From: Haberlea rhodopensis | Taxonomy: Eukaryota; Streptophyta; Magnoliopsida; Lamiales; Gesneriaceae | Direction: 5' to 3' | Assembly: GCA_907163345.1 (NCBI GenBank) | Contig: CAJQUN010000138.1 | Coordinates: 1,178,001-1,242,000, forward strand | DNA length: 64,000 nucleotides | Shown: positions 29,611-39,453 of the stretch, one piece after another | How the letters are laid out: each line of letters opens with the position of its first letter | How positions within the stretch are numbered: position 1 is the stretch's first letter | Program-made: the position numbers and the translations under genes | Notes under the pieces: generated by a model | Told to the model about the DNA's origin: nothing | Database searches by the model: none | Seen by the model: only the letters and a program-made list of their open reading frames with translations

Positions 29611-32138
29611 TGTGATGACCAGGGATTATAGGTGTTAATCCCGTAGTATTAATAATCCCTAAAGTGGTTTTACGTGGCGATTTGGAATTTAATCGAGGTG
29701 TTGGGCCTTCTGGGCTCGTTTATTTGGGTAGTTGGGATCGTTGGATCCAGAGGTTGAGATTGTATTCTCATTTGGGTGAAAAACCTATGAGTTGGGTTTT
29801 TAGTGTGTCTCGGGATCTCGGGTGCTGTGTGAGCACCGGTAGGGGGTTTTGGAGTTAGAGAGAGAATTTTTGAAAACAGATGATTTTTAATGAATCATGA
29901 TGTATTTGTGGGGCTATTAATTTTTCGGGGTATTTTTGCTATAAATACCAGTTGAACCCAAAATTTTAAGGATATTTTCATTTCAGCCCCAAATCTCTTC
30001 TCCCTCTCCCGCGCGCCCCTCCCGTCTGCTACAGCTCCCCCGCGGCTTCAAACACTTCGCCCGCCGCCGTCCCACCGGCGGCTTCGTCTCGTCGAGGCGC
30101 AGCTATCCCCTCCGTCAATTCGAAGTTTCGTCGCGTTTTGAAGTCGGATTTGGCAGGAAGGCGTCGATCCCCAATTTCTAGGGTTCATCGGATTTCGACC
30201 GATTTGCTTCCGATTTTCGATTGGGTAACCTCCCTTACCCCTTATTCGTCATTTTCGTGTATTTCCCTGCCATTATTGTGTTCGAATTTGAAGAATTATA
30301 AGGGTTCGAATTTAAGGGCTTGTTTGGGTTCGAATTTAAGGGTTTTGAGTTCGAAAATTGGGGGTTTTTGTCAAGGGGTGCTGATTCTTGCTTGGATAGC
30401 TTAATTCACATTTTAGATGAATTATGGTATTTAATTGGGTTCGAATTTGTGAGATTAGGGTTCGATTTTTGTTGGGTATTCTTGAACAATTTCGATATTG
30501 TCTCATTCGTTCCCCTCCCTGCATGTACTCTGCCCCGGGTCTTTTAAAAGGTTAATTGTCGTGTGTTGACAATATTTTGAGGGTTATGGGTGTGCTTGAA
30601 CATGGGTTACATGTTCGTAAATAATTATGAATTATTTATCGTGTTAGCACATCATTCCTCGGGGCATGGAACTCGAGCAAGGTTTGGCTCGGACTTCGGA
30701 GATTTAAGGTACGTTCGACGTACGAGCATTACTATATATGTGAAATGCATAAGGTATTTTTGATTGCATTGAATATTGTGCGTATGGTTATACATATATG
30801 TTGATATAGCCAAGGAACGACCAAATCTTGATATCGCCGCTTTTAGCGTGCGTGACACTAGAATAGGATAACTCTTACAAGATATAAGGGGTACTGGGTT
30901 TATATGTATCTATTATAAGACATTTGAGATGTCTAGGGTTGTAGAATCATGTATCTATTATAAGACATTTGAGATGTCTAGGTTCGTAGAATCATGTATT
31001 CATTATGAGACATTTGAGATGTCTAGGTTCGTAGAATCATGTATTCATTATAAGACATTTGAGATGTCTAGGTATAATGAAGGATTGGTAAACAAATGCT
31101 AGGCATTTGAGCTATCTGTGATTGATAGTGAGGTTGTGAAATCAGTATTAGATATTGAGATATCTATAATTGCATGTTTAATGAATTTACAATCTATATC
31201 TGTTGATATTCGAGGATTAGGCATGCGATGAGTTAATCAATGTGTTGATTTACTGATTTTTGAGATTTGATGAGTTTGATTATTGTGAGAACAGGGACAG
31301 TACACGGAATCCCGGATGAGGTTGCCATCCAGGGAGTATCATTTAAATTCATTAGTATTTACCTTTGTTGTAAATTATGAATTTCATTATTGTGATTATG
31401 GGATTTTGTGTATTGGTATGCTCACCCCGTTGGGGGCTGTCTCTGTTGGGGCAGGTGAACAGGTACATCGATGGCTTTGGAGTTGAGCACGAGCTGTTGA
31501 TTGGAGGTACTCCCAGGATCGTGGTACCAGGACTTGATGGAGCACGGTATCGTATAGAGTACTTATATACACCTGAGGATTATATACATATTCATGATGC
31601 TCGCATGTGAGCACGATTATACTTGTATATGGATTGTATATAAAGGCATGAGCCTTTCTCTCTTTCATTTGAGGTTGCATGCAATTAGAGGTTGAATTGC
31701 TAAATGATATGAGAGTCATTGGTGTATTATGTGGGTGTTGAAACCCATTTTTGTCGTCATATGTGTGGTGTCTTCCCTGGCTGGGAATTTACTTGTATTA
31801 CTGCTTTCTGATGAGTATTATGTGTTCCCTGGCCGGGAATTATGTTATGTGTTGTGCCTTTTTTTCGGGATAGCTCTATTTATGGGGAGACTCTGCCCAA
31901 ATTTTTATAAAAGTTCACAAAGTGAAAAGTGGCACTAAGGGGTTGGTAAAGGGCAAACATATGAGTCTTTTATTGTTAGGACGATGATCTTATAACATTG
32001 AGAATTAAAGGAAATTTTGTAATTGACATTCAATGGTAAAGTATCATTTGAGCTTCCCGATTGACTTTTTATTGAAAGCATGTGCCACACATAGTGGTTA
32101 ATACACTAATCAAGGGTTAAGGGCTAGGGGTCCTTACA
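29611..32138 (+). repeat. C: 3' LTR (2528 bp)
   Basis: Near-identical to the 5' LTR, with few substitutions (for example GTAGTATTAA against GTAGTGTTAA near the start). TATA box at 29940-29947. Ends TCCTTACA, followed by the CTACC duplication. Confidence 0.95.
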
Positions 32139-32189
32139 CTACCCTTCACTCGTTCCCGGGTTCTCTAACCACTGCTCTGATACCACTAA
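32139..32189 (-). other. B: 5' leader with primer binding site (tRNA-Met)
   Basis: Continuation of B's leader beyond C. The minus strand reads TGGTATCAGAGC at 32185-32174, four bases from the 5' LTR, as in A. CTACC at 32139-32143 is C's second duplication. Confidence 0.88.
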
Positions 32190-32620
32190 TGTAAGGACCC
32201 TAATCCTTAAGTGCGGAATCAAGGCATAATAGAGCTATCATAATAATCAGAGTGTAAAAGAACGTGTTGAGTTTATGAGCTTAAGCATTACATGCCAAAA
32301 ATAAGGACTACTAAAATGGATTAATTACATTCCAATCAAAAGAATGTGTTTAACTATAGTTCAAGCTACTCCTAGAGTAGACACTATAGGAAGCAATCCC
32401 GTCCTTCAAGTCCCAAAAGCATCCTCAACAAGCTCACCATCTCAACCCGTCTAGCCCTTCTATCATGCCAAACGTGTACCTACAAGGACAACCCCCAAAT
32501 ATGAGCAATAATAATCATTCATATTCAACACAATATGAAGATAAAGCGTAAATGCATAATCATAATAAAACACTTCCTGTTTTTTTTCCCATGCATTTCA
32601 AACGCTTCCCGTTTGGTTGT
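32190..32620 (-). repeat. B: 5' LTR, first piece (split by A)
   Basis: Starts TGTAAGGACCCTAATCC and matches the first 431 bases of 16498-18530. A is inserted after GTTGT (32616-32620). Confidence 0.93.
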
Positions 32621-33360
32621 TGTGACATCCCCGAAATGGTTAATTGCATTTGGGCATTAATTGTGATTATTATGATTAATTATGTGGTAATTAATTATGT
32701 GTTGGAATTTATTTACCTTATGGAAATGCATGGTCATGTGGATAGGGTGACCCGGGGTTGCATTTCAGGGTGCATGTGGTGCATGTTGGGTAAATATTAT
32801 TGGAAGCATGATTTATTTGCCATTGGTAGCAATTGATTAGAAATCATGTGTTTAATTGATATTTGGTGCATTATGAGTAAATGCTTTGAAAAATATCATG
32901 TTGGGGTGTTTTATACACCATGGAATATTTTGGTATGCATTTTATTAAACCCAACACTTTTATACCCAACCCCACCTCATCCAAATCACTTTCACTTTAC
33001 CAAATCATTTCCCACACAAACCCTTCCCCTCCATTTTCGAGTTCCAGCCTTGGGGTGAAGAGAAGCCCTTGCAAAATCTTATTTTGTGGAGTATATTGGG
33101 TGATTTGAGGTCCCCAAGAGGTATGGATACCTCATGGTTGATTTTTGTGTTTTGTTTAAGTTTGGGTTGGTTTTGAATGGTTTTAAAATGGGTTTGTGTT
33201 GGGATGTTGTGGGTTTGGTTAATGGTTGGATTTATACTTGTTTTGAAGTATATTTTGATGGTTTATGTGGTTTAGATGCTGTTGGGTTGCTTGGTTAAGT
33301 GTTGGTATGGTTGGAAGAAATTTTGGGTGCAAAAATGGTGAAAAACGCATGTCTGCGCGA

Positions 33361-33574
33361 GGCGATCGATCGCCTGAAAAGAGGCGACCGATCGCCAAGA
33401 GACAGTGGCATTTTTACGGGTTAGGCGATCGATCGCCTAAAATGGGGCGACCGATCGCCGAGAGGCAGTGGCCAAATCAAAGGAATGGCGATCGATCGCC
33501 ATGTTTGGGGCGACCGATCGCCGCTGTGTAAATTTTGAGGCGACCGATCGCCTGGGTGAAGCGATCGATCGCCG
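33361..33574. promoter_or_regulatory. A 5' LTR: eight palindromes, GGCGATCGATCGCC and GGCGACCGATCGCC
   Basis: Starts at 33361, 33383, 33424, 33446, 33487, 33509, 33539 and 33562. The perfect palindrome and its one-base variant mostly alternate, and the first six lie in pairs 22 bp apart with 63 bp between pairs. The 3' LTR copy is at 40195-40408. B (17600-17815, 42175-42400) and D (about 43897-44110) have equivalents. The central CGATCGATCG is the same as in the unrelated G/H LTRs. Confidence 0.75.
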
Positions 33575-33911
33575 CCTGTGGAATTTTGGAAAATGGTTTC
33601 TTTTGTCAAATTTTTGGTATTTGGCTATTATTTGGCTTCTAATATGGGGTTGTGTGATTGTGTAGAACCATCCCAGGTAGCAACGCAACCGAGGAACTGA
33701 AGCCAGATCAATTCCACTTTTGGAAAGGTACGTAATGGACGTACGGGCACCCCAACGGTACATGTATCTTATATACTTATTGTTTAAGCATTGTGGATGC
33801 AAGTATATATGTGGTATTGCATAGTGGATGCAAATACATGTTATGCATGATGTTTATAGATGCATATGATTATTGGTGCATATCCCATGAGTCGTGGTCA
33901 TCCCTTGATGA

Positions 33912-34119
33912 TTTTAATGCTTGCCGCTTTTTGGTTTGGTTCCGCTAAATGTGAAGCGAGGGGTGGGAGCGCCGCATGTCACATTTGAGCGTGGTTATCA
34001 TATAGGACGAGGAAAGGGTATTTGCCGCTCAATGAGAGGCGAGGGGTGGGAGTCCCGCAGTCCATTGAAGCGAGGTTATCCTATGCCGTCTATATGTAAA
34101 TAAGCGAGGGGCATTAAAA
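33912..34119. repeat. A 5' LTR: module bounded by TTTTAATGC / GCATTAAAA
   Basis: Contains repeated GCGAGG...CCGC units (AGCGAGGGGTGGGAG, GGACGAGGAAAGGG, GGCGAGGGGTGGGAG, AGCGAGGTTATCC) and an 8-bp stem AAATGTGA/TCACATTT around 33948-33990. It repeats at 40746-40953 and, inverted, in B and D. Related to C 26253-26419. Confidence 0.65.
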
Positions 34120-34673
34120 TACATTGTGATGGGCAGACTAGGGATTGGTGATCAGTATTTGGTATTGATGAAATGGTATATGTTCATGATATGTTTAGAC
34201 CATTTAAAATAATCTATTGATTATACTCATGAGTTATGGTACAGGGACAACCAAACGGGAAGCGTTTGAAATGCATGGGGAAACAGGAAGTGTTTTATTA
34301 TGATTTTGCATTTACGCTTTATCTTCATATTGTGTTGAATATGAATGATTATTATTGCTCATGTTTGGGGGTTGTCCTTGTAGGTACACGTTTGGCATGA
34401 TAGAAGGGCTAGACGGGTTGAGATGGTGAGCTTTTGAGGATGCTTTTGAGACTGAAGGACAGGATTAATTGGATAGTATCTACTCTAGGAGTAGTATAAA
34501 ACTATAATTGAACATTCATTGATTGGAATGTAATTAATCATTTTTTGGTAGTCCTTATTTTGGCATGTAATGCTTAAGCTCATAGACTCAACACGTTATT
34601 TCTCACTCTGATAATTTATATTAGCTCTATTATGCCTTGATTTCGCACTTAAGGATTAGGGTCCTTACATTAG

Positions 34674-34685
34674 TGGTATCAGAGC
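34674..34685 (+). other. A: primer binding site, initiator tRNA-Met
   Basis: TGGTATCAGAGC four bases after the 5' LTR. Confidence 0.9.
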
Positions 34686-34880
34686 AGTGGTTAGAGAACC
34701 CGGGAACGAGTGAAGGGTAGCCTTAGCATGTTAGGCTAGGTGCTTACATTTGAAGCATGTTTATGCATGTGGTGCATATTTTGTATATCCTGTTATACTA
34801 ACATGCTTATATCACTCTTGTTATCTAACGGCATAACATATATACTGCTTTGGAATTGTTGTTAACATTTGTATTACAGC

Positions 34881-35708
34881 ATGGCTGCTAATGAGGAGGT
34901 TGGAGATATTGGTAGTGTGAACGCAAGCGTCGGTCAAGTGAACCCTCTACCTCCACCGGCCGTAGGCATGGAACCAGTGGTTCAGTTATTGCTACCGGGT
35001 GAGATTAGCTTGACGCAATTTCTGTCTTATCATCCGCCCCGGTTTGAGGGGACAGAGTCCGGAGAAGAGGCTGAAGAGTGGTTAGAAAGGCGTGAGCAGA
35101 TCTTTGTATCGGCTCCTTGTGCTGTGACAGCTTGGCTGAGGCTGGCGGAGTTTCAATTAGCCAAGAAACCTCTGATGTGGTGGAGGAGCACAGTAATGGA
35201 AATGAGAGCACTGGGTGCTGTGATTGATTGGACGCTCTTCAGGACTAGGTTTTTGAACCGGTACTTCTCCGCAGCAGCAAGACAGACAAAGGAGGATGAA
35301 TTTACAAGTCTGAGGCAGGGGAACATGACAGTGGCAGACTATGCCACACGGTACTCTTCATTGCTGAGGTATGTCCCCCACATTGCCACCAGTGGACACG
35401 CTAAGATGAGAAACTTCATGAAGGGATTGCGACCGGAGCTCTATGACCGGGTTATCACTAATAACCCAACTTCTTTTGATGATGCTCTCACAAGAGCGGA
35501 GCTTGCTGAGCTAGGAGTGGGAGCTTACGTTATGCCACCACCGGTACCGTAACAGAGGCAGACTAGTGACAGTTTGAGGCCTCGGGGTGAGCCATTTAAG
35601 CCCCGTGGTGCCTCTTCATCTTCACGGTATGGTGGAAAGAAACACTTTGGTCAGAAGCAGGATGGCAAGAAGGGCAATTGGTCGGCCAATAGAGGATCTT
35701 CACAGGGA
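34881..35708 (+). pseudogene. A: gag, N-terminal and core part
   Basis: ATG at 34881 (MAANEEVGDIG), matching B. The gag core follows (FLSYHPPRFEGTESGEEAEEWLE, WLRLAEFQLAKKPLMWW, TRFLNRYFSAAARQTKEDEF, MTVADYATRYSSLLRYVP). At 35550-35552 a TAA replaces the Gln codon found in B, then the frame continues to about 35705, where one A is missing (GGGATAGG against GGGAATAGG in B) and the frame changes. Gag would assemble the particle and bind RNA. Confidence 0.9.
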
Positions 35709-37346
35709 TAGGCCGGGAGAGCCGAGGTGCAATAAATGTGGAGGGCCACATTCTTCAAACAAGTGTCCTGCATGTTATGTCTGTGGCAAGATGGGCCACA
35801 TTGCTCGGTATTGCCCCACACGGGGAGGACAGTCAGAGTATCAGGGCAGCAGGCCGAGGTTTGAGGATAGGACAGTGCAGCAGAGGCAGCAGTTTGGGCC
35901 TCGACTATCGGGAGGTCAGACAGTAGGACCACCCCAGGGGCAGGTGTATGCACTGACCAGGGAGCAAGCCCAGGCAGCCCCAGAGGAGGTGATTGCCGGT
36001 ACGTGCCATTTATTTACGTACCCTTCTTTTATTTTGATCGATACAGGTGCCTCCCATTCTTTTGTATCGGTGGGTTTTGTGGAAAGACACCATATGCGCA
36101 CGTCTTCTTTACCCACGCCTCTCCTTGTCTCGACACCCACTGGAAGAAATGTTGTTGTTGATCAGTTTATGGCAGACTGCCTCATTTATTTTGAGGGCAA
36201 CGAGTTGAAGGCAGACTTGATCGTATTGGGCATGTCAGACTTTGACTGCATCTTGGGTATAGATGTTCTGAACAGATATCAGGCAGTGGTAGATTGCCGA
36301 CAGAGGACAGTGAAGTTCAGACCTGAGTTGGGCAGTCAGTGGACCTTCTATGGCAACGGTTCTCGTGCCAAGATTCCGTTGATTTCAGCGATCAAGATGA
36401 CTCAGTTATTGGAACGTGGCCACACGGGTTATCTCATCTATGCCGTGGACACGTCTGGGAAGAGTAAGGAACTCAGAGTTGAGGATGTACCAGTGGTAGC
36501 AGAGTTTGCTGATGTATTCCCAGAAGAGATCCCAGGATTCCCACCGGCTAGGGAAGTCGAGTTTGGGATCGAGCTGTTGCCAGGGACATCCGCTATCTCT
36601 CGTGCACCTTATAGGATGGCACCGGCAGAGTTGAGAGAGTTGAAAGAACTGTTGCAGGATCTCTTGGACAAGGGATATATACGCCCGAGCGTGTCGCCAT
36701 GGGGCGCACCAGTTCTCTTTGTGAAAAAGAAGGACGGTTCGATGCGGTTGTGTATCGATTACCGGCAACTGAATAAGGCTACAGTGAAGAACAAGTATCC
36801 TCTCCCAAGGATAGATGACTTGTTTGATCAGTTGCAAGGTACCAGGGTGTATAGCAAGATTGATTTGAGATCCGGGTATCATCAGATTCGGGTCAGAGAG
36901 GAAGATGTGCAGAAGACAGCGTTCCGGACCCGATATGGACATTATGAGTTCCTAGTGATGCCGTTCGGCGTGACGAATGCTCCAGCAGTCTTTATGAGTC
37001 TGATGAACAGAGTGTTTCAGCAGTATCTTGATCAGTTCGTCATTGTGTTTATTGACGATATTCTTATCTACTCCCGGAGCGAGGAGGAGCATGTGAAACA
37101 CTTGAGGACAGTGCTCCAGATTCTCAGAGAACATCAGTTATATGCTAAGCTCAGTAAGTGTGAATTTTGGCTGAGCAGTGTAGTGTTTCTGGGGCATGTC
37201 ATATCGAGCAGCGGGATATCTGTAGATCCCAAGAAGATTGAGGCTGTGATGGAGTGGGCTGCCCCCACTTCTGTGCCAGAGATTCGGAGTTTTCTTGGTT
37301 TGGCCGGGTATTATCGGCGCTTTGTCGAGGGCTTTTCGAAGATTGC
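35709..37346 (+). pseudogene. A: zinc knuckles, protease and reverse transcriptase
   Basis: Open frame after the first deletion. Zinc knuckles CNKCGGPHSSNKC and CYVCGKMGHIARYC; aspartic protease LIDTGASHSFVS (about 36040); RT with YRMAPAELRELK, GAPVLFVKKKDGSMRLCIDYRQLNK, SKIDLRSGYHQI, MPFGVTNAP and catalytic FIDDILIYS (about 37045). The domain is complete and its residues look functional. The frame breaks near 37347, where B has an extra A (GCCAAGCC against GCCAGCC here). The open frame extends a little upstream of 35709 in a non-coding phase. Confidence 0.92.
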
Positions 37347-38553
37347 CAGCCGCTGACTCAGTTGACCCAGAAGGGAGTGCCTTTCTTTTGGTCAGAAGCT
37401 TGTGAGGAGAGCTTCCAGGAGTTGAAGCACCGCTTGACGACGGCGCCAGTGTTAGTGATCCCTACGGAGAACTCCAGATTTGTTCTGTATACTGACGCAT
37501 CGCTTCAGGGCCTTGGGTGTGTTCTGATGCAAGATAAGCATGTGGTAGCTTATGCATCGAGGCAGTTGAAGCCGCATGAGACCAGATATCCAGTTCATGA
37601 CTTGGAATTGGCGGCTATCATCTTTGCCCTGAAGATCTGGAGGCATTATTTGTATGGTACTTCGTTTACCATCTACACGGATCACAAGAGCCTCAAGTTT
37701 TTATTCACTCAGGCAGAGCTGAACATGAGGCAGAGGAGGTGGATGGACCTACTCAAGGACTATGACTGCGAGATAGAGTACCATCCGGGGAAAGCCAATT
37801 TGACAGCAGACGCTTTGAGCCGGAAAGTGAGGAGTTCTGCTGAGGACGTCATTCATTTGTCTGCTATGATGACCTCCTATTGCCATCTGGGCTATGACTT
37901 TGACATTGTTGCATCGCCTGTGTATGTATCGACTCTGTTAGCTGAGCCAGACATCTATGAAAACATCAGGAGGGCTCAGAGATCAGATGATGAGGTTCAG
38001 AGGTGGTTATCTTTAGTACATCTTGGTCAGCCAACGAAGTTCAGGGTGGCAGATGACGGATCCTTGAGGTTGGGGAACCGTTGGGTGGTTCCGAGTATGC
38101 CAGAGTTGCGTAAAGGGATCTTGGAGCGAGCTCACAGTAGCAGACTTATCATCCACCCAGGCGGGAAGAAGATGTACAGAGATTTGCGTGGTCATTTTTG
38201 GTGGAAAAGGATGAAATCAGATGTCGTCGCTTTTGTGAAGAGGTGTTTGATCTGCCAGCAGGTTAAGGCAGAGAGACAGAGACCTGGCGGCGAGCTGAGA
38301 AGCTTGGAGATACCGAAGTGGAAGTGGGAGCACATTTCCATGGACTTCGTGACTCATTTGCCGAGGAGTGCTTCAGGCTTCGATGCTATTTGGGTGATTG
38401 TGGATCGATTGACCAAGGTGGCTCATTTTATCCCCTATAGCATGACTTTCACATTTTTGAGGATGGCGCAGTTGTATATTAGAGATGTGGTGAGATTGCA
38501 TGGGATCCCCGTTTCGATAGTGTCAGATCGAGATCCGCGATTCACATCTCATT
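37347..38553 (+). pseudogene. A: RNase H and integrase N-terminal/core
   Basis: RNase H with VLYTDASLQGLGCVLMQ, KHVVAYASRQL, ELAAIIFALKIWRHYLYG and TDHKSLKFLFTQ; then integrase with its HHCC zinc finger (HSSRLIIHPGGKKM and CLICQQ, both Cys present unlike B), first catalytic Asp in MDFVTHLPRSASGF, second in VSDRDPRFTSHF. A one-base deletion around 38553 shifts the frame before the catalytic Glu. Confidence 0.92.
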
Positions 38554-38940
38554 TTGGGAAGGCCTTCAGTCAGCCTTGGGAACTGAAGTCAGATTGAGTA
38601 CTGCTTATCATCCTCAGACGGATGGCCAGACCGAGCGCACTATTCAGACGCTCGAGGACATGTTAAGAGCTGGTGTTTTGGAGTTCGATGCCTCTTGGCA
38701 GGATTCAGTGCCTTTGGTAGAGTTTTCGTATAACAATAGCTACCAGGCGAGTATTCAGATGGCTCCGTTTGAAGCTCTTTATGGCAGACGGTGTAGATCA
38801 CCCTTGTGTTGGGATGATTTGGACCGCAGATCGGTCGGAGGACCGGAGTTGATTCGAGAGATGGAAGAAAAGATAAAGACAATAAGGCAGAAAATGAAAG
38901 CGGCCCAGGACAGACAGGCAGCTTATGCAATAAACGGCGG
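38554..38940 (+). pseudogene. A: integrase, catalytic-Glu segment
   Basis: Third frame: TEVRLSTAYHPQTDGQTERTI carries the catalytic Glu, followed by QDSVPLVEFSYNNS, MAPFEALYGRRCRSPLCW and a basic helical region. Broken near 38930, where B has AAATAAAC and A has AATAAAC (one A missing). Confidence 0.9.
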
Positions 38941-39393
38941 AGACCGTTGGAATTTCAGTTGGGAGATAAGGTCTTTTTGAAGATCTCGCCTTTCAGGGGC
39001 GTTGTGCGATTTGGGATGCGCGGGAAACTGTCTCCGAGGTATGTTGGACCGTACGAGATTTTGCAGCGCATTGGCACCTTAGCTTACCGACTGGCTTTGC
39101 CGCCTTCTTTATCTGGGATACATGATGTGTTTCATGTATCGATGCTGTGGAAGTATGAGCCGAATCCGTCGCATGTGCTATAGCCTTCCGAAGTTCAGTT
39201 AGAGTCCGATATATCTTATGTGGAACGGCCTGTCAGGATTCTGGATCGAGCAGACCGTAAACTTCGGAACAAGGTGATACCTATGATCAAGGTTCAGTGG
39301 GATCGTAGGGGTGTCGAGGAGGCTACGTGGGAGACGGAGCGGCATATGGTGCAGCACTACCCGGAACTATTCTCTGGTATGTGTTTATGTTAG
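38941..39393 (+). pseudogene. A: integrase C-terminus and chromodomain-like tail
   Basis: Reads LEFQLGD-like text, KISPFRGVVRFGMRGKLSPRYVGPYEIL and LSGIHDVFHVSML; TAG at 39181-39183 replaces a Gln codon of B. The same frame then continues to the chromodomain-like end (VQWDRRGVEEATWETERH, HYPELF) and a TAG at 39391-39393. This tail is the Tekay/Del clade marker thought to recognise heterochromatic histone marks. Confidence 0.88.
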
Positions 39394-39439
39394 TTTCTAT
39401 TTGGGGTAAGTGCATGTGATTTCGAGGACGAAATCTTAT

Positions 39440-39453
39440 AAGTAGGGGAGTAT
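39440..39453 (+). other. A: polypurine tract
   Basis: AAGTAGGGGAGTAT directly before the 3' LTR, after GAGGACGAAATC. Confidence 0.87.

Larger units (their letters stand above)
23281..32138 (+). mobile_element. Element C: LTR retrotransposon without coding capacity (LARD-like)
   Basis: Complete 8,858-bp element flanked by CTACC (23276-23280 and 32139-32143). LTRs are 23281-25809 and 29611-32138 (2.53 kb each, about 99% identical by eye), PBS matches initiator tRNA-Met, and a PPT is present. The 3.8-kb interior has no recognisable gag, protease, RT or integrase in six frames. The LTR ends (TGTGAT... and ...GGGTCCTTACA), PBS context and PPT context (CGAGGACGAA) resemble A and B, so a Tekay-type element probably mobilises it. 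The interior instead holds tandem and inverted repeats. Confidence 0.93.
32621..34669 (+). repeat. A: 5' LTR (2049 bp)
   Basis: TGTGACATCCCCG to GGGTCCTTACA. Contains the palindrome cluster 33361-33574 and the inverted-repeat-bounded module 33912-34119. A TATA-like CTTATATACTT lies near 33768, of uncertain use. Confidence 0.95.
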
